Source: CBDBCK01 sp965203345 (GTDB lineage Bacteria > Chloroflexota > Dehalococcoidia > Lucifugimonadales > Lucifugimonadaceae). Taken from it: a stretch of 64,000 bases of DNA. Under the pieces are notes generated by a model. It saw nothing but the letters and a program-made list of their open reading frames with translations. It made no database searches and was not told the DNA's origin. A program made the translations under genes and the position numbers. The DNA is taken from positions 372,001 through 436,000 of the forward strand of contig CBDBCK010000028.1 in NCBI GenBank assembly GCA_965203345.1. Direction: 5' to 3'. Shown here piece by piece: positions 53,901-62,453 of the stretch (the first letter of the stretch is position 1; each line of letters opens with the position of its first letter).

Positions 53901-54526
53901 CAGACTTTACTCCCCATAGGTACTTGAGCTGACCGCTTTGTTCCAAAAGTAACGCCGAAAACGTGGCATGACGGGTTATAGCCAAACCTCAGGGCAGAGA
54001 CGTCGCCTATGACCGGCATACCCACTTTGCTTACCCACAAACTCCGTTTCGTTTCAAAGTCCTCGCCATCTCTATGAACGTGAGACGTCTCTAAACCCTT
54101 TGCTGCCCCCATAGTTGGGAAGATGCTCATCCAGTCGCTGAAGCCTACCGGAAGTGAAAATTCAGTCCGCTGCGTAGGTATCTCCAATACAACCATCTCG
54201 CGGAAATCTCCGTTGTCCGATGAGGCTAGTATGTAAAGAACTTTCGCTTGCGGCACTTCGGGTATGAATTTCAGCCGTTGATCTTCAAGAGCGATATTAT
54301 TATTGAAACCATCTTCTTTGGGAGGAAATATAAAGGGCACTCCCTTTATCTCAACCCTTGCTCCGGTAGGAGGCAGCTCTTCAGCCGGATACGCCGTCCC
54401 AAAAGTCCACTCATCTCCATCTAGTCGGTTGGAGTCGTAAGAGATACCGTCATGGTTGTATGCTTCATCAAGATGAGCCAACACGAATCCCTGCCCAATA
54501 CTGACGTGCGTTGTGAAATTATTCAT
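53900..54526 (-). CDS. Uncharacterised beta-sandwich-like protein of the carrier-protein cluster
   Basis: Not assigned to an enzyme family. The middle region (YNHDGISYDSNRLDGDEWTF, VEIKGVPFIFPPKEDGFNNN, LYILASSDNGDF) resembles a carbohydrate-associated module seen in secreted glycosidases of Actinobacteria. No signal peptide is visible, so it may act in the cytoplasm. ATG 54526 has GGGA upstream and does not overlap the preceding stop. It could bind a sugar-containing substrate for the cluster; this is speculative. Confidence 0.55.
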   Translation of the reverse strand: MNNFTTHVSIGQGFVLAHLDEAYNHDGISYDSNRLDGDEWTFGTAYPAEELPPTGARVEIKGVPFIFPPKEDGFNNNIALEDQRLKFIPEVPQAKVLYILASSDNGDFREMVVLEIPTQRTEFSLPVGFSDWMSIFPTMGAAKGLETSHVHRDGEDFETKRSLWVSKVGMPVIGDVSALRFGYNPSCHVFGVTFGTKRSAQVPMGSKV

Positions 54527-54537
54527 TTTAAGGATCC

Positions 54538-55794
54538 CTAAATCTCGCAAACAAAAGCTGAAACGGTACCTTTACGACTAGCCTGTATGAGGCTCTTCTC
54601 TTTCCACTCCAAGTGGACGTTCCCACCGAGTCTGTTCTGCACCATACGCTCCATAGCCTCTTTCATCTTCCCTGATGGAGGTTGGTCAGCCGTCCAAAGA
54701 ACCACAAATACTTCTTCTGCCGTTTGTCTAACCTGAAACTGTCTGAGAGGCGGAAACCCCGCGTCTTCTAGCTCCTTGAAAGCAAAATTGAAAAAGTATT
54801 CGCCGTCGTAGTTATGTCTGCCTTTTATGTAGTTATAGACCCTGCCTCGCAGCACCTCCAGCATTGGAGTATCCAGCACGGAGCACTGCCCCGGTATCCC
54901 CCTGACCAAGTCCCTGAGACGGTACCTTATGAAGGGCATCGTGAAATGTTTGAGACCGGTTACTATAACCTCGCCTTCATCCTCCAGCTTGCCTGTATCT
55001 ATATCCGCAATCTCCAACAGCACGTGGTCGTCAAGCAGGTGCATATGCCCACATGGACGATCGTATGCTATGGTATAAAGTTCCCAACAGCCATAGTGAC
55101 TGACTACTCGCCCTCCAAGACTTGCGGATATTGTCTCTCTGTCCTCCGCTGAAACGTACTGTCCTAGCAGCTCTATCCACTTTAGCTTCAGCCTGTCTCG
55201 AATAGAGGGATATTTCCAGACTTCAGTCGCCAAGGTGAGGGCGATAGTGGTGTTACAGGTCATCCATTCAGATCCGTGACTAGCGATCAGTTCAAGATAA
55301 TCCAGGCATGTATCAGCGTCCAAACTGACCAGATTTAGGTCTAAAGTGAGCTCGTCTTGTGAAAGGATAGTCGGTGCAAGTTCCGTGTCGTATCCGGGAC
55401 CGCCTATGAACATTGTCTTTTTAGTTTTTGTAAAGTCGCCGCACCATTCATTACGTAATTTCAACAAAACGCGCGCAAGCATAGTGGCTTCAAACGAGGT
55501 TCGGAGGACGGTCAGCAGTTCTCCCGAGGAACCGCTTGTTTTTTGCTTGATAAGGGTGGAACCGGAAACTTTTGACGACACGAACTTTTCAGGAGCACTC
55601 ACTATTTGCGACCTGTGAAGCAGTGGTATGGTGCGGAATGTCTGAAGATCGATAATTTCGTCTTTATACGTAGGGTAGGGCAACGTTTGCCTGTAGTATG
55701 GCACAGTAGTTTTCGCGTGCCAAAGAACCTTTGAGAGGTTCTGTCCAACGGAAGCTGGGAAGGTATTGGTGGTTCGTTGTTGTCGCATCAGCAT
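54538..55794 (-). CDS. PaaK-like AMP-forming ligase
   Basis: Phenylacetate-CoA ligase/LuxE/CapK-type ANL enzyme of 418 residues. The P-loop is LIKQKTSGSSGELLTV, with SHYGCWELYTIAYD and MPFIRYRLRDLVRG typical of PaaK. It activates a carboxylic acid as acyl-AMP and can pass it to CoA or a carrier. It is the first intact gene of the cluster; together with the other adenylation enzyme it gives two adenylating activities in one operon. Confidence 0.88.
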   Translation of the reverse strand: MLMRQQRTTNTFPASVGQNLSKVLWHAKTTVPYYRQTLPYPTYKDEIIDLQTFRTIPLLHRSQIVSAPEKFVSSKVSGSTLIKQKTSGSSGELLTVLRTSFEATMLARVLLKLRNEWCGDFTKTKKTMFIGGPGYDTELAPTILSQDELTLDLNLVSLDADTCLDYLELIASHGSEWMTCNTTIALTLATEVWKYPSIRDRLKLKWIELLGQYVSAEDRETISASLGGRVVSHYGCWELYTIAYDRPCGHMHLLDDHVLLEIADIDTGKLEDEGEVIVTGLKHFTMPFIRYRLRDLVRGIPGQCSVLDTPMLEVLRGRVYNYIKGRHNYDGEYFFNFAFKELEDAGFPPLRQFQVRQTAEEVFVVLWTADQPPSGKMKEAMERMVQNRLGGNVHLEWKEKSLIQASRKGTVSAFVCEI

Positions 55795-55843
55795 AACGTT
55801 CCTAACCCTTGCTTGATAAACACATTAAGGGAGCAGTGATTGC

Positions 55844-56131
55844 CTAAGCCTTACGGTCGTTTTTCTTCTTACAAATAGCAATAAGACTACTACCACCTCG
55901 GTACGCAAGGTCTGGATACAAGCACAACTTCTTCTCCAGAGACAATAACTCTGACCTTTTTTGAGGGTTTCTCAGTTGTTCTGTAGAGGTTCTCTGGTGT
56001 AATAACTTTGTATCTTGAATAGAAGGATAAACAGTTACAGGGAACCCCAGGACTGTTACATTTTGAAATCCTGCATTGTATAAGATTTTTGTGAATTCAT
56101 CTGGTGTATAACAGAACATCTCCGACATCAA
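55844..56131 (-). pseudogene. C-terminal fragment of a SAM-dependent methyltransferase
   Basis: Ninety-five codons resembling only the C-terminal end of class I methyltransferases: EMFCYTPDEFTKILYNAGFQNVTVLGFPV, LEKKLCLYPDLAYRGGSSLIAICKK. No SAM-binding GxGxG part precedes it. Its first codons overlap the end of another gene fragment. Likely a remnant left after deletion. AT-rich. Confidence 0.65.
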
Positions 56132-56436
56132 ACATCCGTACCTTTAACTCGCATTATAGAGAGGCATGGTTTAAGTATAGGAGCATGAAATTCCATGAAT
56201 TGATGTTTATGAAACCACTGGTGTAGTATACATACAAGGATGTGAAGGAATTTTAGTATCGCCTTAATTTTATCATTACGTAGGTAGAAATATCGTTTGT
56301 TCAAGAGCTGTTTTTGGAGTCTTGGATCATGAATATCGATATTTGATCTAAAATAAGGGGAGATATTGATTGTATTAGGTCCAATGATTTCATGAATACG
56401 TAACTTCTTAGGTATTTCTGATCGCATAGTTTCCAC
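56128..56436 (-). pseudogene. N-terminal fragment resembling a class II (Asn/Asp-type) tRNA synthetase paralogue
   Basis: About 102 residues. RYFYLRNDKIKAILKFLHILVCILHQWFHKHQFMEFHAPILKP resembles the motif 1 region of AsnRS/AspRS-type proteins, but no OB anticodon domain precedes it and motifs 2 and 3 are absent. The frame ends right where the methyltransferase fragment begins. The housekeeping aspS is complete at 57.4 kb, so this is not needed for charging. Moderate confidence in the family. Confidence 0.5.
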
Positions 56437-56749
56437 AAGAGTTCCTGAGATTCAAACTGCTGTCTCATGATTGATCATTCATGCAAGCTCAAATAAATCC
56501 CCGCTGCTTTTATCAACTACGCACTAAATTGTTCCTGTAGAATCACTGACATCCCAAAATATAGCCCTTCTATGCTTGCGTCTGGCTTTTACTCATCCGT
56601 AAATTTCACTCTGTACGCCATTTGGAGCGTGTTTGAGTAAATCAATGGCATATATAGGTTTCATTTTCTCTTTTTACATATTGTAGACTATTATGGCATA
56701 GCTTCTCCTGAAGGATGGGATTCAATGCCAAGATAATTTAATTGAAGAC
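56437..56749. other. Intergenic region between the accessory cluster and bioY
   Basis: About 310 bases between divergent genes, AT-rich. No BirA-type operator (TTGTAAAC-N15-GGTTTACAA) was found before bioY. TATTAT near 56689 is a possible -10. It marks the border of the accessory cluster. Confidence 0.35.
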
Positions 56750-57394
56750 ATGAAACAAGCAAAAAACTTAAAGCCCCCTATCCTGTTAGATGCCATTTTT
56801 GGAGACAGAACACCTTCTTTAATGGATTCTCTGTTTCCTCGCCTGAACGTTGGCGTGAAGTTATTTGCCGCGCTTGGGTTTGCGGCTTTTACGGCTGTTA
56901 TGGCGAATTGGGGCAGGTTCTACTTAATAGAGAACCCTGTGCCTGTAAGCCTCCAGTCTCTAGGTGTCCTCTCATCGGGGATATTTCTGGGTGCTCGCTG
57001 GGGTATTCTATCTATGCTCTTCTATTACGTAGTGGGGATTGTTGGCGCTCCGGTCTTTGCTGGAGGTAACAGTGGTTGGGAGTACGCGATGGGAGTAACC
57101 GGGGGTTATCTTATTGGGTTCGTACTGGCGTCCATAACGGCGGGGTGGCTTTCACAACACGGCTTGAATAGAGGTCTTTCGCTGTGGGCAGTCCTTATAG
57201 GAAGTATTGTGTTGTATATACCAGCTCTGATTTGGCTTAGAGCTTTTGACTTTGGCTGGCCTGATGAAGGGCGGTTGTTATCCGACGCGGTGTACCCTTT
57301 TATAATAGGAGATCTACTAAAGGTGCTTGCCGTGTCAGCCGGAGCTGTTGCTCTTTGGCGAGTCTCGGACGCACGATCCACAGCCCATATCTGA
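56750..57394 (+). CDS. bioY: Biotin transporter BioY
   Basis: S-component of an ECF-type biotin uptake system, about six membrane helices. Family pattern: NPVPVSLQSLGVLSSGIFLGARWG, YYVVGIVGAPVFAGG, TGGYLIGFVLASITAGWL and YPFIIGDLLKV. An N-terminal extension of about 25 residues is present. ATPase and T-component genes are not adjacent. Biotin supply fits the need of acetyl-CoA carboxylase (accDA at 38 kb). It precedes aspS by 10 bases. Confidence 0.92.
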   Translation: MKQAKNLKPPILLDAIFGDRTPSLMDSLFPRLNVGVKLFAALGFAAFTAVMANWGRFYLIENPVPVSLQSLGVLSSGIFLGARWGILSMLFYYVVGIVGAPVFAGGNSGWEYAMGVTGGYLIGFVLASITAGWLSQHGLNRGLSLWAVLIGSIVLYIPALIWLRAFDFGWPDEGRLLSDAVYPFIIGDLLKVLAVSAGAVALWRVSDARSTAHI

Positions 57395-57404
57395 ATGAAG
57401 AAAA

Positions 57405-59198
57405 TTGCATAGAGACACCAACTGCGGAACGGTTAGGAAAACGGACATAGGTCGTCAAATCTCTGTTGCAGGCTGGGTTGCGCAACGAAGAGATCATGGA
57501 GGTCTTATATTCGTGGACTTGCGTGATCGTTCAGGCGTTCTACAGGTTGTATTTACACCGATGGCGTCGAAAGACGCTCATGAACTGGCAGAATCTATCC
57601 GTTCTGAATGGGTAATCCGTGCTTCTGGAGAGATTCGGGAGCGGAAGGAGGATGCTGAGAATCCGAACCTTGCGACTGGAGCTGTAGAGCTTATGGTAAA
57701 TGAGCTTGAGGTGCTGGCGAAGTCAGACACTCCACCCTTTGAGGTAGAAGACGACACGTCAGCAGGCGAGGAACTGCGGCTTAGGTATAGGTTTGTAGAT
57801 CTCCGTCGTCCTTTTATGCAACGAATGATCAGACTTAGGCACGACGTGACGCGCATAATATGGGACGTGCTAAGTGAAGATGACTTCATTCATGTGGAGA
57901 CCCCGATACTTCTTAAGAGCACTCCGGAGGGCGCTCGTGATTACATCGTTCCCAGCAGAATACACCACGGGAAGTTCTACGCTCTTCCTCAATCGCCTCA
58001 GCAACTTAAGCAGATACTTATGGTTTCCGGTATTGAGCGTTACTTTCAGATAGCGCGTTGCTTCAGAGACGAAGACCTTCGTGCTGACAGGCAACCGGAG
58101 CACACTCAGCTGGATTTAGAGATGAGCTTTGTGCATCAGGAAGACGTGATGAATACAGTTGAGAGGTTATATACTCACTTGGCCAAAACCGTAAGGCTTG
58201 ATGGAGTTGTTGCCACGCCTTTTGTGAAACTTACGTACAAAGAAGCTATTGAGCGTTATGGGACAGACAAACCTGATTTACGTATAGGTATGGAGCTGAT
58301 AGACGTTTCTGATGAGGCATCCCAGACCGAGTCAAAAGTATTGCTCGAAGCGATAGACAAGGGTGGAGTCGTCAAAGCGTTTGCTGTGCCGAGGTGTGGT
58401 GATTATACGCGCAAGCAGTGCGACGAACTGATTCAAAGAGCAAAAGACCTCGGAGCCCCCGGTCTTATATGGATAGCCTTAACAAAAGGCGACTGTGACA
58501 CCATTGAGGCGCTCTCCCATGAGTCTGTGCGCAGCCCTTTGGCGCGTTTTATGGATCTATCCATAGTAAAGAAGATAGCTGAGAAGACGGGAGCTCACCC
58601 CGGTGACCTGATTTTAGCGGCGGCGGGCGATAGAGACGTTTCAAATTCTGTTTTGGGTAAGTTACGGATGGAATTGGGAGAGATAGCAGTGAACCCTAAT
58701 CCTTCCGAGTTCAAATTCGTCTGGGTAACCGACTTCCCACTGTTTGAATGGGACGAGGACGTAAAGAGATGGGCTCCGTCGCACCACGTCTTCTCCGCAC
58801 CACAGGAAAAGTATATTGACTCCCTTGAGGAAGCCCCGGGGGGTGTTATAGGCAACCTGTTTGACTTGGTCTGCAACGGATGGGAGCTGGGATCCGGTTC
58901 TATTCGCATACATGATACGGAACTACAAAAGCGTGTTTTTGGAATAATAGGTTATGGGGAACAAGAGGTAGAAGAGCGTTTTGGGCACCTTTTGAAATCC
59001 TTTCGTTACGGTGTACCACCTCATGGAGGTATGGGTCTTGGATTAGATAGAATTGTAGCTATATTGGGAGGTGTCCAAAACATACGAGAGGTTATAGCTT
59101 TTCCAAAAACCCAGACCGCTTCAGATCTTATGTTTGACGCTCCGAGTGCCGTTACCGAAGAACAGCTTAGAGAGCTACACGTAAATATTTCCAAGTAG
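57405..59198 (+). CDS. aspS: Aspartyl-tRNA synthetase, bacterial type
   Basis: 597 residues. OB anticodon-binding domain at the N-terminus (SVAGWVAQRRDHGGLIFVDLRD), catalytic core with ETPILLKSTPEGARDYIVPSR, FRDEDLRADRQPEHTQLDLEM and GLGLDRIVAILGG, plus the bacterial insertion domain in the middle (residues about 290-420). In organisms without AsnRS this may be non-discriminating; not decidable here. Start TTG 57405. Confidence 0.96.
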   Translation: MHRDTNCGTVRKTDIGRQISVAGWVAQRRDHGGLIFVDLRDRSGVLQVVFTPMASKDAHELAESIRSEWVIRASGEIRERKEDAENPNLATGAVELMVNELEVLAKSDTPPFEVEDDTSAGEELRLRYRFVDLRRPFMQRMIRLRHDVTRIIWDVLSEDDFIHVETPILLKSTPEGARDYIVPSRIHHGKFYALPQSPQQLKQILMVSGIERYFQIARCFRDEDLRADRQPEHTQLDLEMSFVHQEDVMNTVERLYTHLAKTVRLDGVVATPFVKLTYKEAIERYGTDKPDLRIGMELIDVSDEASQTESKVLLEAIDKGGVVKAFAVPRCGDYTRKQCDELIQRAKDLGAPGLIWIALTKGDCDTIEALSHESVRSPLARFMDLSIVKKIAEKTGAHPGDLILAAAGDRDVSNSVLGKLRMELGEIAVNPNPSEFKFVWVTDFPLFEWDEDVKRWAPSHHVFSAPQEKYIDSLEEAPGGVIGNLFDLVCNGWELGSGSIRIHDTELQKRVFGIIGYGEQEVEERFGHLLKSFRYGVPPHGGMGLGLDRIVAILGGVQNIREVIAFPKTQTASDLMFDAPSAVTEEQLRELHVNISK

Positions 59199-59253
59199 CG
59201 ATAAAACTTGAACATTGTCGCTCCCTTCATCTTTATAAAGAGCAATTTTAAAT

Positions 59254-60546
59254 ATGCAAATAGTCAAAGACCCCATAGAAAATCGTCAGGTAGTACTTCA
59301 CGTAGAGGTGGACGCAGCGACGCTGGATAAGGAAGTTGCCAGAGTTAGAACTACACTCTCCAGGCGTTTGACTTGGCCAGGCTTTCGAAAAGGCAAGGTT
59401 CCATCTTATATTGTGGATCAGCACTACGGTAAGGAGAGGCTCTTGGATGAAGCTATAAAGGACATAGTGCCGCGCGTGATATCTGATGCCCTGGAACAAG
59501 AACAGATAGAACCGTTTACCTACCCAAGAGTTAAGATAGAGGAACGTGATCCGGTCTTAAAGTTGGAAATAACAACTGCCCTTTCTCCGGAAGTGTTTCT
59601 GGGGGATTACCAGGCGATAAGAGTTGAAATGCCTACTCCGTCGGTTGAAGACTCCAAAGTTGACGAGTCCATAAGGAGGCTTCAAGAGCCTAGAGCCAAA
59701 TGGGTGGAAGCAGATGGGCCTGTTCAGATGGGCGACCTTGTAGTTGTCACTTCCAAAGGATCTGTGGACGATATAGTGATAACAGACCAAAAAGAGGCTT
59801 CCTACCTTGCTTCTGAAGATAACCCGAACCCTATACCAGGTTTTTCACAGCAACTTGATGGCATGAGTCCAGGTGAAAAGCGTAATTTTACTTTGACCGT
59901 TCCGGATTCATATTCCAGGCGGGAGTTCATAGGAAAGAACGCTGAGTACGAAGTTGCACTCTCATCTATTAAACGCAAAGAGCTCCCCCCTCTGGATGAT
60001 CAGTTTGCGAGTAGCCTTGGAGAAAAGAACGTCTCTACTTTGGTGCAGCTCCGTGAACACGTTAAGCAGCTACTTTTAGAAAGTGCCCAAACTGAGCACG
60101 CTCGCGATATGGAACGCCAAGTAATTGCCTCACTGGTTGAGACGTGTTCCTTTAATATACCTCCCCTTATGGTTGAGCACGAGGCCGAGCATCTCATAGA
60201 AACCCAAAAGCGAGCGCTTGATCGCGCTGGGATGACTTACGAGGACTATTTGAAGTCTCGGAACTTGGACGAAGAACAGAATCAAAAAAACGCTTTCCTC
60301 TCTGCCGAGACTCGAGTGAAAAGCAGTTTGGCAGTTGGCAAGCTAGCCGAAGTAGAAGGTATTGAGCCCAATCAGGCCGAAGTGGAGCAAGAAGCTAAGC
60401 GTATACTTCAAGAGTCCAGTGAATCTTCAAATAAGAACCAGAAGACTCTAAAGAATACTGAGGAGCGTGTTTACCTGGTCTTACAAAGAGACGCCGTAGT
60501 AAAACGGCTTATAGAGATAGCCTCTATAGGTGTCGAATCCCGGTAA
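59254..60546 (+). CDS. tig: Trigger factor
   Basis: Ribosome-bound chaperone of 430 residues. The N-terminal ribosome-binding part has WPGFRKGKVPSYIVDQHYG, the usual signature (GFRxGxxP). A PPIase FKBP-like domain follows (residues about 160-245), then the long helical arms. The ATG lies in TTTAAATATGCAA and has no Shine-Dalgarno. It precedes clpP and clpX, the classic tig-clpP-clpX order. Confidence 0.95.
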   Translation: MQIVKDPIENRQVVLHVEVDAATLDKEVARVRTTLSRRLTWPGFRKGKVPSYIVDQHYGKERLLDEAIKDIVPRVISDALEQEQIEPFTYPRVKIEERDPVLKLEITTALSPEVFLGDYQAIRVEMPTPSVEDSKVDESIRRLQEPRAKWVEADGPVQMGDLVVVTSKGSVDDIVITDQKEASYLASEDNPNPIPGFSQQLDGMSPGEKRNFTLTVPDSYSRREFIGKNAEYEVALSSIKRKELPPLDDQFASSLGEKNVSTLVQLREHVKQLLLESAQTEHARDMERQVIASLVETCSFNIPPLMVEHEAEHLIETQKRALDRAGMTYEDYLKSRNLDEEQNQKNAFLSAETRVKSSLAVGKLAEVEGIEPNQAEVEQEAKRILQESSESSNKNQKTLKNTEERVYLVLQRDAVVKRLIEIASIGVESR

Positions 60547-60591
60547 TCTAATGTATCGCTTTAATAAGTAAAAGTAAAGAAAGGATAGAGG

Positions 60592-61191
60592 ATGCCTCAA
60601 AACGTGATACCTATGGTCATAGAAACCGGCCCTAGAGGGGAACGCGCATTTGACATATATTCGCTTCTTCTAAGACAACGTATAGTCTATCTGGGGACGC
60701 CGATAAACGCTTCAGTCGCTAACTCCATAGTGGCTCAAATACTTTATCTCTCAAGCGAAGATTCAACCAAAGATATAAACATATATATCAATTCCCCAGG
60801 CGGCGACGTCTATTCAGGGTTCGCTATTTACGATACTATCCACACCGTGCCATGCGACGTGGCAACTTACAGCATAGGGTTGACGGCCTCTTTCGGAACG
60901 GTCTTGCTCTGTGCCGGAACTGCCGGCAAACGGTACGCTCTGCCTAATTCTACGATTCATATGCATCAAGTCCTGAGCGGTACTCAAGGTCAGGCTTCTG
61001 ATATAGAGATACATGCTCGTGAAACCTTGAGGCTTCAGGACAAATTGCGCCAAGTGATATCTCATCATACTGGACAACCGTTCGACAAAATAGCCCGTGA
61101 TACCGATAGAGATTTTTGGATGACGGCCGAACAGGCGGCCGATTACGGTCTAGTGGATAAAGTGCTTGAGCCCGCTACATCGGGACGATGA
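60592..61191 (+). CDS. clpP: ATP-dependent Clp protease proteolytic subunit
   Basis: Serine protease of 199 residues. Catalytic Ser100 in GLTASFGTVL, His125 in IHMHQVLSG, and Asp near 174 in DTDRDFWMTAEQAADYGLVDKV. The usual Met-Ala around the Ser is Thr-Ala here and Gly-Gly in GGYQGQ is SGTQGQ, still within normal family variation. Overlaps clpX by four bases. Confidence 0.96.
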   Translation: MPQNVIPMVIETGPRGERAFDIYSLLLRQRIVYLGTPINASVANSIVAQILYLSSEDSTKDINIYINSPGGDVYSGFAIYDTIHTVPCDVATYSIGLTASFGTVLLCAGTAGKRYALPNSTIHMHQVLSGTQGQASDIEIHARETLRLQDKLRQVISHHTGQPFDKIARDTDRDFWMTAEQAADYGLVDKVLEPATSGR

Positions 61192-62429
61192 CGATAGGTA
61201 GTCCTTACGTATCACCACAGCCGTGTTCGCGGTGCGGACGATTTGACTATGATTTGACTCAAGTTGTCACGGACGGGCTGAATGTGCCATTCTGTATAAA
61301 TTGCTCAGAATCGTCGGCTGCTGAGTCCCTGCGGGCAAACCTACCGCCACCAAAAGAGATATTCCGACTGTTGAACCAATACGTGATTGGGCAGTATTCT
61401 GCCAAACGAATCCTCGCGGTAGGCATATACAATCACTATAAACGTGCTTGGCTGGACAGGACAGATTCGGAAGTAGAGCTGGAAAAGACTAATATCCTCC
61501 TAGTCGGTCCGACCGGTTGTGGCAAGACTCATCTAGCTCAAACTTTGGCGCGCATCCTGAACGTGCCTTTCTCTATATCGGATGCGACTTCCCTTACCGA
61601 AGCCGGATACGTTGGTGAGGACGTGGAGAATATCTTGCTACGCCTTGTGCAAAGAGCCGATTTCAAGATGTCAAGGGCGGAACGGGGTATCATATACATT
61701 GATGAAATAGATAAGATAGCTCGGAAACAGGCAAACCCATCAATTACTAGGGACGTATCGGGTGAAGGCGTCCAGCAGGCATTGCTTAAGCTTATGGAAG
61801 GCTCAGTGGCCAATATCCCACCTCAAGGGGGGCGCAAGCACCCTCAGCAGGAATGTATACAGCTTGATACGTCAAATGTACTGTTCATACTTGGAGGAGC
61901 ATTTGAGGGGATAGAAGAGATAATGAAAGTCAGGCAGTCTGGTGCTGGAGGCATAGGCTTCTCATCGCAATACGATCATTCTGATCAGGTCGACTTCTCT
62001 GACGTGTGCTCTGATGATATGCTCCGATACGGATTTATTCCGGAGTTTATAGGGCGTTTGCCACTTGTAGTCGGATTAGCGGACCTCACTGAAAGTGAGT
62101 TACGCCAGGTTCTTACAGAGCCTAAAAATTCGCTAGTAAAACAGTATCAGGAATTAATGCGCATGGACGGTATAATTTTAGAATTTGAGCCAGCGGCTTT
62201 GGAAGAAATATCTGCAACCGCTGCCTCGCGGGGTGCTGGCGCGCGTAGCTTGCGTTCTTTGATGGAGGAGGTATTGATGGACGTTATGTACGAACTTCCC
62301 TCTCTTGAAGGCGTCCGGAAATGCGTAGTTACCAAGGATGCCGCCAGCAAGAAAGATAGGCCGATCCTCTTAGGTGAAAGAGGTGGCAGGCTGGAGTGGC
62401 ACGCATCCTCTGATAGGGGCGCCGCCTAA
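61188..62429 (+). CDS. clpX: Clp protease ATP-binding subunit ClpX
   Basis: AAA+ unfoldase partner of ClpP. N-terminal zinc-binding domain CSRCGRFDYDLTQVV...FCINC (four Cys), then Walker A GPTGCGKTH near residue 107, Walker B GIIYIDEIDKIA, and the pore and sensor segments GYVGEDVE, GFIPEFIGRLP and GARSLRSLMEE. 413 residues, normal. ATGA overlap with clpP. Confidence 0.96.
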   Translation: MTIGSPYVSPQPCSRCGRFDYDLTQVVTDGLNVPFCINCSESSAAESLRANLPPPKEIFRLLNQYVIGQYSAKRILAVGIYNHYKRAWLDRTDSEVELEKTNILLVGPTGCGKTHLAQTLARILNVPFSISDATSLTEAGYVGEDVENILLRLVQRADFKMSRAERGIIYIDEIDKIARKQANPSITRDVSGEGVQQALLKLMEGSVANIPPQGGRKHPQQECIQLDTSNVLFILGGAFEGIEEIMKVRQSGAGGIGFSSQYDHSDQVDFSDVCSDDMLRYGFIPEFIGRLPLVVGLADLTESELRQVLTEPKNSLVKQYQELMRMDGIILEFEPAALEEISATAASRGAGARSLRSLMEEVLMDVMYELPSLEGVRKCVVTKDAASKKDRPILLGERGGRLEWHASSDRGAA

Positions 62430-62453
62430 GTTTACTCGTTTCCGCGGCGAACT

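Noticed and set aside
56600..56749. BirA operator before bioY
   Set aside because: No TTGTAAAC with inverted partner at the required spacing.
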